A stretch of 20,272 nt of DNA from Candidatus Woesearchaeota archaeon (lineage in GTDB: Archaea > Nanobdellota > Nanobdellia > Woesearchaeales > JACPBV01). Each line of letters begins with the position of its first letter. The first letter of the stretch is position 1. Below the pieces are notes generated by a model, which saw nothing but the letters and a program-made list of their open reading frames with translations, had not been told where the DNA came from and did no database searches. Shown one piece after another: positions 6,366 to 13,603 of the stretch. Location of the stretch: the NCBI GenBank assembly GCA_019323195.1, contig JAHWHQ010000028.1:1-20272 (forward strand). The letters are read 5' to 3'. A program made the position numbers and the translations under genes.

Positions 6366-8330
6366 ATGAAAAAGAAGAAGTTTTATGTTACGACAGCAAT
6401 AGCATACCCCAACTCATCGCCGCATTGCGGGCATGCGCTTGAGGCTATCCAGGCAGATGTAGTTGCACGCTTCCACCGCTTGCTTGGGAAGGATGTTTTC
6501 TTCCAGACCGGAACAGACGAACATGGCGTTAAGAACTGGCAGACTGCAAAGAAGGAAGGAAAAGATATCAGGGAGTTTCTTGATTCTAATGTTGCTGTTT
6601 TCAAAAAACTGTATAAAAAGCTTAACATATCATATGATAACTTTATACGTACAACTGATAAAAAAAGGCATCATCCTGGAGCTAAAAAACTCTGGAAGGA
6701 GCTGGTGAAAAGAGGAGATATATATAAGAAGCATTATAAAGGGCTTTACTGTGCTGGATGTGAGGCGTTTAAGACAGAGAAGGAGCTTTACGAAGGCAAA
6801 TGCCCTAACCATCCTACTAAAGAGATAGAGACTATCGAGGAAGAGAACTACTTCTTTAGGCTTTCAAGGTATAAGGATGAGATTGCAAGAAGGATAAACC
6901 TAGACAGGTATAATGTAATACCAGATATAAGGAAGAATGAGATCCTGTCATGGCTTAAGGATGCTAAGGACATAAGCTTTTCAAGGCCGAAAACAAGCCT
7001 GCCGTGGGGAATACCTGTTCCTGATGATGAGAAGCAGGTGATGTATGTTTGGTGTGATGCCCTGTCAAACTATATAACAGGAGCCGGGTATGGAAGGGAT
7101 GAAAAGGGATTTAAGGATATATGGCCTGCAGACATCCATATCATCGGCAAGGATATCCTTAGGTTCCATGCAGCATTCTGGCCTGCAATGCTGATATCTG
7201 CCAGGATTCCACTGCCCAAGCAGCTGTTTGTGCATGGGTTTATACTTTCAAAAGGGGCTAAGATGAGCAAGTCAACAGGAAATGTGATAGAGCCGTTTGA
7301 GCAGATAGGGAAATACGGGGTTGAGCAGTTCAGGTTTTATGTTATAGGGGCTATGCCATTAGGAGAGGACGGGGAGTATTCAGAAGAGCTTGTAGAGGAA
7401 AGGATAAACTCTGAACTGGTGGGCAACCTGTCAAATTTCTGCTATAGGGTATTATCTTTTACAAACAAGAACTTTGAATCGAGAATCAAGGGTGTGGAGA
7501 AGAGTGATGTTATTGATGAGATAAGAGAGAGATTTGATGTGATAAAGGATGCTTACCTTAACTATGATTTTAAAAAGGCAGTTGACGAGATAATGAGTGT
7601 GAGTGCTTTAGGGAATAAGTATTTCCAGGATAAAGAGCCATGGAAGCTTATCAAGGAGGATAAGGGCAGGGCGCATGAGGTTATAGGGACGTGCTTGAAC
7701 ATAGTAAAGAACCTGAGCATTTTGCTTTATCCTGCCATGCCTGGTTTCTGTTCTGAGCTTAGGAAACAGATTAAGCTGAAGGAGCTGAAATGGAAGGACC
7801 TTAACTTCAGCCTGAAAAACCATAAGATAGGAAAGGCAGAGATCCTTATGAGAAAGGTGGAGAAGAGAGAGGAGGAAAAATTCCCCCTTGACCTGAGGAT
7901 TGCAAGGATAGAGAAGGTTAGTGACCATCCTGAGGCAGACAGGCTTTATGTTCTTGATCTGGATGTTGGAGAGAAAAGGAGGATAGTTGCAGGTATCAAG
8001 GATTTTTATGATAAAAAAGAGCTGGAAGGGAAGAAAATCGTAATTGCAGCTAACCTGAAGCCGGCCAAGATAAGAGGGGTTGTTTCAAAAGGGATGCTGC
8101 TGGCTGCTGAGAAAGGAAAGGAATGCAGGGTATTATTCGTGGAGGGTGATATTGGGAAAGAGGTTAGGTTCGGGAACCTGAGGAATGATAACAAAGAGGT
8201 AAGCTATGAGGCTTTTTCCAAGCTGAAGATGAGCATCAAGGATGGGAAGGTTGTTTATGACGGAAAGGCATTGAACGTTAACGGCAAGGACGTCAAGGTT
8301 GAGATAGGGGATGGGGCAAGAATCTGCTGA
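6366..8330 (+). CDS. metG: methionyl-tRNA synthetase with C-terminal tRNA-binding domain
   Basis: A 654-aa class I aminoacyl-tRNA synthetase that charges tRNA-Met. The Rossmann catalytic domain carries the HIGH-type motif as PHCGH (HCGH at 20-23) and KMSKS at 299-303 (GAKMSKSTGN). The connective peptide has one zinc knuckle, C129-x2-C132 and C146-x2-H149. WCDALSNYITGAGY (229-242) and the RFHAAFWPAML segment are typical of MetRS. The alpha-helical anticodon domain follows. From about residue 535 an OB-fold tRNA-binding domain of the Trbp111/Arc1p type is fused (LRIARIEKVSDHPEADRLYVL, then VAGIKDFY, ANLKPAKIRGVVSKGML). GGAGG six nt before the ATG fixes the start. An intact, essential enzyme. 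Confidence 0.97.
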   Translation: MKKKKFYVTTAIAYPNSSPHCGHALEAIQADVVARFHRLLGKDVFFQTGTDEHGVKNWQTAKKEGKDIREFLDSNVAVFKKLYKKLNISYDNFIRTTDKKRHHPGAKKLWKELVKRGDIYKKHYKGLYCAGCEAFKTEKELYEGKCPNHPTKEIETIEEENYFFRLSRYKDEIARRINLDRYNVIPDIRKNEILSWLKDAKDISFSRPKTSLPWGIPVPDDEKQVMYVWCDALSNYITGAGYGRDEKGFKDIWPADIHIIGKDILRFHAAFWPAMLISARIPLPKQLFVHGFILSKGAKMSKSTGNVIEPFEQIGKYGVEQFRFYVIGAMPLGEDGEYSEELVEERINSELVGNLSNFCYRVLSFTNKNFESRIKGVEKSDVIDEIRERFDVIKDAYLNYDFKKAVDEIMSVSALGNKYFQDKEPWKLIKEDKGRAHEVIGTCLNIVKNLSILLYPAMPGFCSELRKQIKLKELKWKDLNFSLKNHKIGKAEILMRKVEKREEEKFPLDLRIARIEKVSDHPEADRLYVLDLDVGEKRRIVAGIKDFYDKKELEGKKIVIAANLKPAKIRGVVSKGMLLAAEKGKECRVLFVEGDIGKEVRFGNLRNDNKEVSYEAFSKLKMSIKDGKVVYDGKALNVNGKDVKVEIGDGARIC

Positions 8331-8379
8331 TTCTTTATAGTAGATTATCATTAATACTTCTTGGATCTTTACCATAACA

Positions 8380-8388
8380 TTTATATAT
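8380..8388 (+). promoter_or_regulatory. TATA box of the surface-protein operon
   Basis: TTTATATAT lies 67-75 nt before the ATG of the first RHH gene, giving a leader of roughly 45 nt. No clear ribosome-binding site precedes the ATG at 8455. Confidence 0.5.
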
Positions 8389-8439
8389 TAGTATGATAAA
8401 TAGTATGAATAAGATAATTAATATTTGTATTATTAGTAT
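8389..8439 (+). promoter_or_regulatory. TAGTAT repeats, putative RHH operator
   Basis: TAGTAT occurs at 8389-8394, 8401-8406 and 8434-8439. The first two are parts of TAGTATGA units spaced 12 bp apart, directly after the TATA box. RHH proteins often bind short direct repeats one helical turn apart in their own promoters, so self-regulation is plausible. The region is very AT-rich, so chance is not excluded. Confidence 0.35.
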
Positions 8440-8454
8440 TACTTATTAACTGAA

Positions 8455-8613
8455 ATGAAAAAAGGCTCTGGAAGCAAGGAAAGGATTTCTATCACGCTAG
8501 ATAAAGGGCTTGTTAAGGAGATTAATAGTAACTGTGAGGAGAGGCTGATGAAGGTCTCTAATTATATCGAGAAATTGATCAGGATAGGGCTTAAGAATGA
8601 AAGAAATAAGTAA
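8455..8613 (+). CDS. ribbon-helix-helix (CopG/Arc-type) regulator
   Basis: A 52-aa protein with the layout of a ribbon-helix-helix DNA-binding domain. It has a short basic N-terminal arm (KKGSGSKE), an alternating strand ERISITL (residues 9-15), helix A around 18-31 (KGLVKEINSNCEERL) and helix B around 34-48 (VSNYIEKLIRIGL). RHH proteins bind DNA as dimers, inserting the paired strands into the major groove. It is the first gene of a five-gene operon. Its last 17 bases overlap the start of the giant secreted protein, which implies translational coupling. It may repress the operon through the TAGTAT repeats. A toxin-antitoxin antitoxin is possible by fold, but the partner here is no toxin. A very similar arrangement recurs at 18987. 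Confidence 0.75.
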   Translation: MKKGSGSKERISITLDKGLVKEINSNCEERLMKVSNYIEKLIRIGLKNERNK

Positions 8614-11600
8614 AGCCAGGCATCTGCATTCAACTGCGGTATTTTTAATAGCCCTTATAGTAAGCCTGCCTATCTACTCTTCCATTGTCTTTGCAGGGCT
8701 GTCAAATGAAAAGCTGCGTGGAACAGAGGAACCATCTTTTGATGGATATATAAAGGACGGAGAAACAATCCATGTCAGTGTTGATGCAGAGATAGAGGGT
8801 GAAGATCATCCATTAGATGTCCACCTGCATGATTCAGGTGGAGCGCTTTTTCAGGGTTGTAGTGAGGGATACTGCTATGACATACCCAAATCCAGCGCAG
8901 CATACCCTTCACAGAATTCATTTAATATCAAGGTTGCGCTTTATGATAAGAATGGCTATAAGAATGATGAGAAAGATATAAGCGGATATAAGGATGTTGC
9001 AGGGCCTAAGATAACTAAGCTTGGGATCGAGGGACATAATGCTGGGGATACTATAGGAGGAAGCGAGGATATTGCGTTCAGTTATAAGATTGAGGATGGA
9101 AGCTCTGGAAAATGCGTCGGGATAAAATACCTTCAATTAAAGCTAGTAGGAGAGGATGGGGCAGAGAATATTGACTTCAATACCCTACCAGGGGATTGCG
9201 TTAAGGAAGACAGCTTTAGCGGTGAGAGCTTTATCGATAAGATAAAGGGGATACAAGCAGCAGAATCTGAAGATACTGTAGAGGTTACAGTAGAGGCGGT
9301 GGCTTATGATAACTTTGAGCAGGAATCAGAGCCGGCAAGGATAACATTCCAACTGGACAATAAGGCTACTGGCATTGTTCCAGACTCGTTTAAGCTTATG
9401 GACGGAAGCGGGAACGAGGTCAGGTATGTTTCCGGAGGCATGAAGGGGTCTGCTTATGTTGAGGTTGAGGATGCTGCCGGAATAGAGAATGTCAGGGGTG
9501 ATTTTTCCAGCTTAAGCGAAAAAAATGGCATAATGCCAGCTGTCTGCAGTACAGATGAAGAAGAGGAGAATAAGGAGATATGTAAATGGGACTATGTATG
9601 GATAGATATAGGCTTAGACAAGGAAGGGGCCGGAGAGAGTGCTACAAAGGATATAAGAATACTTCTAAAGGACAACCTTGGCAATGAAGGGGAGATAACA
9701 ATACCATGGGATTTTGAGTATGATGCCACTGCGCCAAGCATGAGCCTTCTTAAGACAAACTATACGGATCCAGAGGGGAAGAGCTATATCGGAAAGGCTG
9801 ACTGCGAGATAACACTGGAGATAGCAGAAGAGGGAGCAGGATTCAGCGATAAGAAGGTCTATCTGGACATGAGCAGCATAAACGGGCAGCAGCATGTGCA
9901 GGCTGATGAGTGCGAGAAGGAGGAAGGAGATTGGATGTGCTACTGGTATATCAAGAAAAATGCTGCAACCAATGTCAATGATGTAACTGCTGCTGACGGG
10001 ACGTATACTATAAGCGTCAAGCCTGACTCTGCTGATAATCTTGGGAATATAATCACCGGAAGCGGTGAGGAGTTGAGCACCCAGGTCATTGTTGACAGGA
10101 CTGATCCTGTTATAGGCGATATTAATTATAAGCCTGAAGAGCCTGTCATGGGGGACCTTGAATTTAACTTTGATGTGGAGGATGAAAGCCCTGTCAGTGT
10201 CAGCATTGACGCATCTTCAATCAGCGGGACACAGCCTGAACAAGGAAGCTGTGAGGCAGAGGATGAGACAGAAGCGGGAGAAGGAGATGAAGCGGAGGAG
10301 ATAGAGGTGGAAGGGGAAGATGAAGGGAGATGCAGGATAACGGTGGATGTAGGAGTCTCAAGCTATACAGAAGCAGATGTTGAGATAACAGCAGTGGATG
10401 CTGCAGGGAATAAGGGAACTAAGACGAAAAAAGTAATAGTATATGAGGCGAGCGAGGATGCTACGCCTAACCTTTTTAGTGCAAATAATGATAATATCGA
10501 GTTTATCCCTTCAAGGATAGACAAGAATATAGCTTCACGCATCCCTGTCGAGGTCTTTGTCCATGTCATACTGGATAAGAATGAAGAGGATGGGGAGATT
10601 ATCGGGATAACGCCTGAATGCCCGGACATGAGCCCTTTCTTAGAAGCAGGAAAGGATCCTGAGCTTATGAACGAGTATGAGGATGACCCTTATATCGCAT
10701 TAAAGCTGGACATAAGAGAAAGCAACCTTGAGAATAAGCTGCCGATAAAGTGCAAACTTATCCTTACAGTGAAGGATGACAGGCATGTCTATACCAAGAC
10801 AGAGGAAGAGGTCATCGAGGCAGACCTTGAGCTTTACGGGAACAGCATGGGGGATATCAAGGATGTGCTTGACGAGGATATAGACAGGCTGAATGATGAC
10901 ATAGAGGATATCGATGAGGAGATAGAGAAATACCAGAAATGGGTGGACACGTGGGGGGTATGGTGCCAGGTCTCAGAAGCTTTGGGTACGTTGAATTCCG
11001 TCTTGCAGACCATCAAGAGCGCATTGTATCTTGTCATGAGTATTGCTTGGGGTATCTGCATTATACCAGGATGCAAAACAGGGCTCAATAAGCTTTGGGG
11101 TAGCGTATGCACAGCATTATCTGATTATCATTCAAGATTTATCCATAATTTCATATGGCCTACAGGGATAGGTGGACCAGTAGGGATGGCAAACAAATAT
11201 GCCTGTATGGTTCTTTTTCATTGTGCTTTGTGCAATATCAATGATTACTATGATTTGGCTATGGACATAGCAGTATATCAGGGCAGCAAGAGGGCTAATG
11301 CTGTAGAGTCTGAAAAAGGGGGTAGAAGACAATTAAACTCAGATACAACGAGTACTGAGAGCGGAACGGCAGATACATATTGGGAACCTGGAGCAACCTC
11401 ACCTCCAGCAGGTACAACTGAAAGCGGTACAGTAGAAGGAGGAAGGGAAGGAACAGGCAACAGCAATGCAGACAGGAAAGGTTATGAGTATTACAATTAT
11501 GACAAAACTGATGCTGGCAATCCAAAAAATGGGGCAATGATTCGTGAGACATCAACCGGAAGGGAATGGACATACAATAAAGAAAATAAAAAATGGGAGA

Positions 11601-12175
11601 GGTCATACTTCAACTGGGAAAGTCAGGCACAATACACAACTGTCACTCCAGATACTGAATGGGTGTTTAACCCCTACAAGAGCATCCATTATGCAAAAAC
11701 GTGCTTATGCATCCCTGGTATGATATATAACTTAAGGAAAAAAAGGCAGATAAAATGCATGCACCTCAACTGCGTAAAGGCGCATGTTAAAGCAGGATTG
11801 CCGGCTAATGAGTGCAATGTGGCTTATATGGAGAGGTATTGCCTGTATGTGGAGGGTGCTGAATACAAAAAACACGGGAATGAGATCTTAGGGGATAATA
11901 TCTGGATGTGGGTAAAGGATAATGCGCTCTTCTTAACAGCATCGATAGGATATCTTGCTACTTGCTGGGAATACCTTTTTGGTACTGAAACTGTCTGTGA
12001 GCTTGCTTTAGTAAAGGGTGTACCAGGTGCAGGATGGTATCCTGCGGCATGCGGCTTAGCAGGAGGTGCTCTCAGCTTGATTGAGATGAATAATATATTT
12101 GAAAGTGAATTCAGCTTCCTTAATTATGACCAGGAGCTGAAGGGGGAGGATTATTGTGAAACAGGAAATTATTAG
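8597..12175 (+). CDS. giant secreted/surface protein with Ig-like repeats and Cys-rich hydrophobic C-terminus
   Basis: An 1192-aa protein with an N-terminal signal peptide: basic start, hydrophobic core 14-32 and likely cleavage after VFA33. Residues about 40-620 look like four or five beta-sandwich (Ig- or cadherin-like) units, with recurring phrases such as DATAPSM and DRTDPVIGDINY and strands ending in AVDAAGNKGTKT. An acidic run lies near 550-578. A charged helix or coiled coil (about 751-780, LNDDIEDIDEEIEKY) leads to a hydrophobic Cys-containing segment near 808-826. A Ser/Thr/Gly linker sits near 905-965. The C-terminal part is Cys-rich, with hydrophobic stretches near 1110-1130 and 1145-1165. 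It is probably exported and either anchored or disulfide-bonded. The function is unknown; adhesion or envelope structure is inference from architecture. The ATG overlaps the RHH gene. Confidence 0.8.
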   Translation: MKEISKARHLHSTAVFLIALIVSLPIYSSIVFAGLSNEKLRGTEEPSFDGYIKDGETIHVSVDAEIEGEDHPLDVHLHDSGGALFQGCSEGYCYDIPKSSAAYPSQNSFNIKVALYDKNGYKNDEKDISGYKDVAGPKITKLGIEGHNAGDTIGGSEDIAFSYKIEDGSSGKCVGIKYLQLKLVGEDGAENIDFNTLPGDCVKEDSFSGESFIDKIKGIQAAESEDTVEVTVEAVAYDNFEQESEPARITFQLDNKATGIVPDSFKLMDGSGNEVRYVSGGMKGSAYVEVEDAAGIENVRGDFSSLSEKNGIMPAVCSTDEEEENKEICKWDYVWIDIGLDKEGAGESATKDIRILLKDNLGNEGEITIPWDFEYDATAPSMSLLKTNYTDPEGKSYIGKADCEITLEIAEEGAGFSDKKVYLDMSSINGQQHVQADECEKEEGDWMCYWYIKKNAATNVNDVTAADGTYTISVKPDSADNLGNIITGSGEELSTQVIVDRTDPVIGDINYKPEEPVMGDLEFNFDVEDESPVSVSIDASSISGTQPEQGSCEAEDETEAGEGDEAEEIEVEGEDEGRCRITVDVGVSSYTEADVEITAVDAAGNKGTKTKKVIVYEASEDATPNLFSANNDNIEFIPSRIDKNIASRIPVEVFVHVILDKNEEDGEIIGITPECPDMSPFLEAGKDPELMNEYEDDPYIALKLDIRESNLENKLPIKCKLILTVKDDRHVYTKTEEEVIEADLELYGNSMGDIKDVLDEDIDRLNDDIEDIDEEIEKYQKWVDTWGVWCQVSEALGTLNSVLQTIKSALYLVMSIAWGICIIPGCKTGLNKLWGSVCTALSDYHSRFIHNFIWPTGIGGPVGMANKYACMVLFHCALCNINDYYDLAMDIAVYQGSKRANAVESEKGGRRQLNSDTTSTESGTADTYWEPGATSPPAGTTESGTVEGGREGTGNSNADRKGYEYYNYDKTDAGNPKNGAMIRETSTGREWTYNKENKKWERSYFNWESQAQYTTVTPDTEWVFNPYKSIHYAKTCLCIPGMIYNLRKKRQIKCMHLNCVKAHVKAGLPANECNVAYMERYCLYVEGAEYKKHGNEILGDNIWMWVKDNALFLTASIGYLATCWEYLFGTETVCELALVKGVPGAGWYPAACGLAGGALSLIEMNNIFESEFSFLNYDQELKGEDYCETGNY
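12142..12149 (+). promoter_or_regulatory. ribosome-binding site that selects a GTG start
   Basis: A GGGGGAGG-type sequence lies just upstream of the GTG at 12156, inside the preceding gene. It supports GTG initiation, as no in-frame ATG lies near. Confidence 0.6.
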
Positions 12176-12725
12176 GAAGAAGGGAATAAAGATATTGAAG
12201 ATAGTTTTAGTAGTTTTTTTATTAACAATAATATGCAGGAGGAGCAGCTCTTCAGAGGATGTGTGGAACAGGGATTTGAGCACCAGCATCCATTTTGACC
12301 CGAGGGTTGATGCGTGGTATGCTGTTGAAGACTGGGAAGTAGATATGTGCCGTAAATGGGGCGGAACAAAAGAGGCGCAATCTGGGGCAACATCCAGCAC
12401 TGTGATAGCCCTTTCACAGACAACATTGTCATTGCAGGGCACAAAACAGGCATACACAGCAGAGGATTCAGAGGAGGAAGAAGAGGTTAATAAGATCTTA
12501 TACACAGTAAGCTGGTATCTGGAGCCGCTGGCAGACATGAATTGCAAGGTAGTGCTGAAGAATGATGACGGAACAAAGACTAAAGAGATCAGCGATACAG
12601 AGGCGTCTTACTCAACACCTTCAGCAGGGTATATCGCAGAATACTATGAAGAGGGGTATACTAAGGTAAGGATGGAGTATGGAAGCGATTCACTGGAGGT
12701 TAAGTTAGTTGATATTGTAGAATGA
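12156..12725 (+). CDS. small membrane-anchored extracytoplasmic protein, 189 aa
   Basis: I do not recognise a family. A basic N-terminus (residues 1-14) is followed by one hydrophobic helix (about 15-27, LKIVLVVFLLTII), then a Ser-rich stretch and a polar body. That is a signal peptide or signal anchor with the body outside. The body contains VSWYLEPLADMNCKVVLKND and a closing YTKVRMEYGSDSLEVKLVDI, both strand-like, suggesting a small beta domain. An acidic run, DSEEEEEV, sits near 104-111. TIIC at the end of the helix is not a good lipobox because the residue before Cys is Ile. The gene overlaps the giant protein by 20 nt and ends 13 nt before the next gene, so it is part of the same operon and perhaps the same envelope complex. 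Confidence 0.75.
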   Translation: MKQEIIRKKGIKILKIVLVVFLLTIICRRSSSSEDVWNRDLSTSIHFDPRVDAWYAVEDWEVDMCRKWGGTKEAQSGATSSTVIALSQTTLSLQGTKQAYTAEDSEEEEEVNKILYTVSWYLEPLADMNCKVVLKNDDGTKTKEISDTEASYSTPSAGYIAEYYEEGYTKVRMEYGSDSLEVKLVDIVE

Positions 12726-12738
12726 AAAGGGATATGGG

Positions 12739-13566
12739 ATGAAAAACAAGAAAAGGATCAATAGCAGGATAAGGGGAATGATAAAGAGATCGCCTTTCAT
12801 AGGCTCATTTAAAGCAGGCAATAGGTTCTGGAAGGTCTTAGCTTTGGACATCCTTTTCATTATCCTGCTTATATCATTAATACCATTATATGCCTTAATC
12901 CTCAGGTCAAACCTAGATGTTATGAAAACATTAGACAGCTCATCCAAAAGGATCGAAGAGACTATCCAGGGAGAGAGGGAGATGGATCCTATGCTGCTGG
13001 ATGATATGGTATCTGTCTCATCAGCAATACGCTTATTCATGCTCAAGACTGCAATAATATCAGCCTTTTTCATCGCTGCCATAATCCTATTAACAGGCTT
13101 TATCAAGAGCAAGGCATGGCTGATAATAATCAAAGATGGGTTCAATAAGGCTACAGCTTGGAGGTTTTCATTGATGGTTTTTGTGTGGAACCTATTATGG
13201 GCAGCATTATTCCTGTTTTCAATATTCGCATTAAGATTCGAGCTGGATACAATAAAGGCTATTGCAGTGGTTGAGTTCTTTGTTTACGTCTATTTCAGCC
13301 TTATTATGGCGCCTATATTCTTCAGAAGCAAAAAGATCGGAAGGTGCTTAAAGGAGACATTTTCCATAGGGGCTGTAAAGTTCCATGCCTTTCTTCCAGC
13401 AGTACTTGCTATATGGGTTATCTCATCTCTGCTGTTTTTATCAGGCCTCAGCATAACAGCCATATCACCAAAAATCTCTATCCTAACACTAGGGCTATTG
13501 GCATTATTTTACCTAACATGGATAAAATTTTATGTAAATGCTACAGTAAAAAATATCTATTGTTAA
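12739..13566 (+). CDS. polytopic membrane protein, 275 aa
   Basis: I cannot assign a family. After a very basic 30-residue N-terminus (MKNKKRINSRIRGMIKR) come about six hydrophobic segments, near residues 33-56, 101-121, 143-166, 175-195, 211-235 and 240-262. The loop between the first two, about 57-98, is charged. The overall plan resembles the membrane half of DUF-type or glycerophosphodiester-phosphodiesterase membrane-domain proteins. No catalytic motif is visible. AGGGAT 7 nt before the ATG serves as the ribosome-binding site. Its place between two exported proteins suggests a membrane partner or export-related role for the surface proteins, which is inference only. Confidence 0.75.
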   Translation: MKNKKRINSRIRGMIKRSPFIGSFKAGNRFWKVLALDILFIILLISLIPLYALILRSNLDVMKTLDSSSKRIEETIQGEREMDPMLLDDMVSVSSAIRLFMLKTAIISAFFIAAIILLTGFIKSKAWLIIIKDGFNKATAWRFSLMVFVWNLLWAALFLFSIFALRFELDTIKAIAVVEFFVYVYFSLIMAPIFFRSKKIGRCLKETFSIGAVKFHAFLPAVLAIWVISSLLFLSGLSITAISPKISILTLGLLALFYLTWIKFYVNATVKNIYC

Positions 13567-13603
13567 TAAGTAGATTGATAATACATAAAAAAAGAGGATG
13601 AAG

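Noticed and set aside
12156..12245. Lipobox at the end of the N-terminal helix of the 189-aa protein
   Set aside because: TIIC lacks the small residue normally found before the lipidated cysteine, and basic residues follow directly.
12056..12547. 163-codon open frame on the minus strand
   Set aside because: It is antisense to the end of the giant protein and the start of the 189-aa protein, both supported by operon structure. No promoter or family signal is seen.
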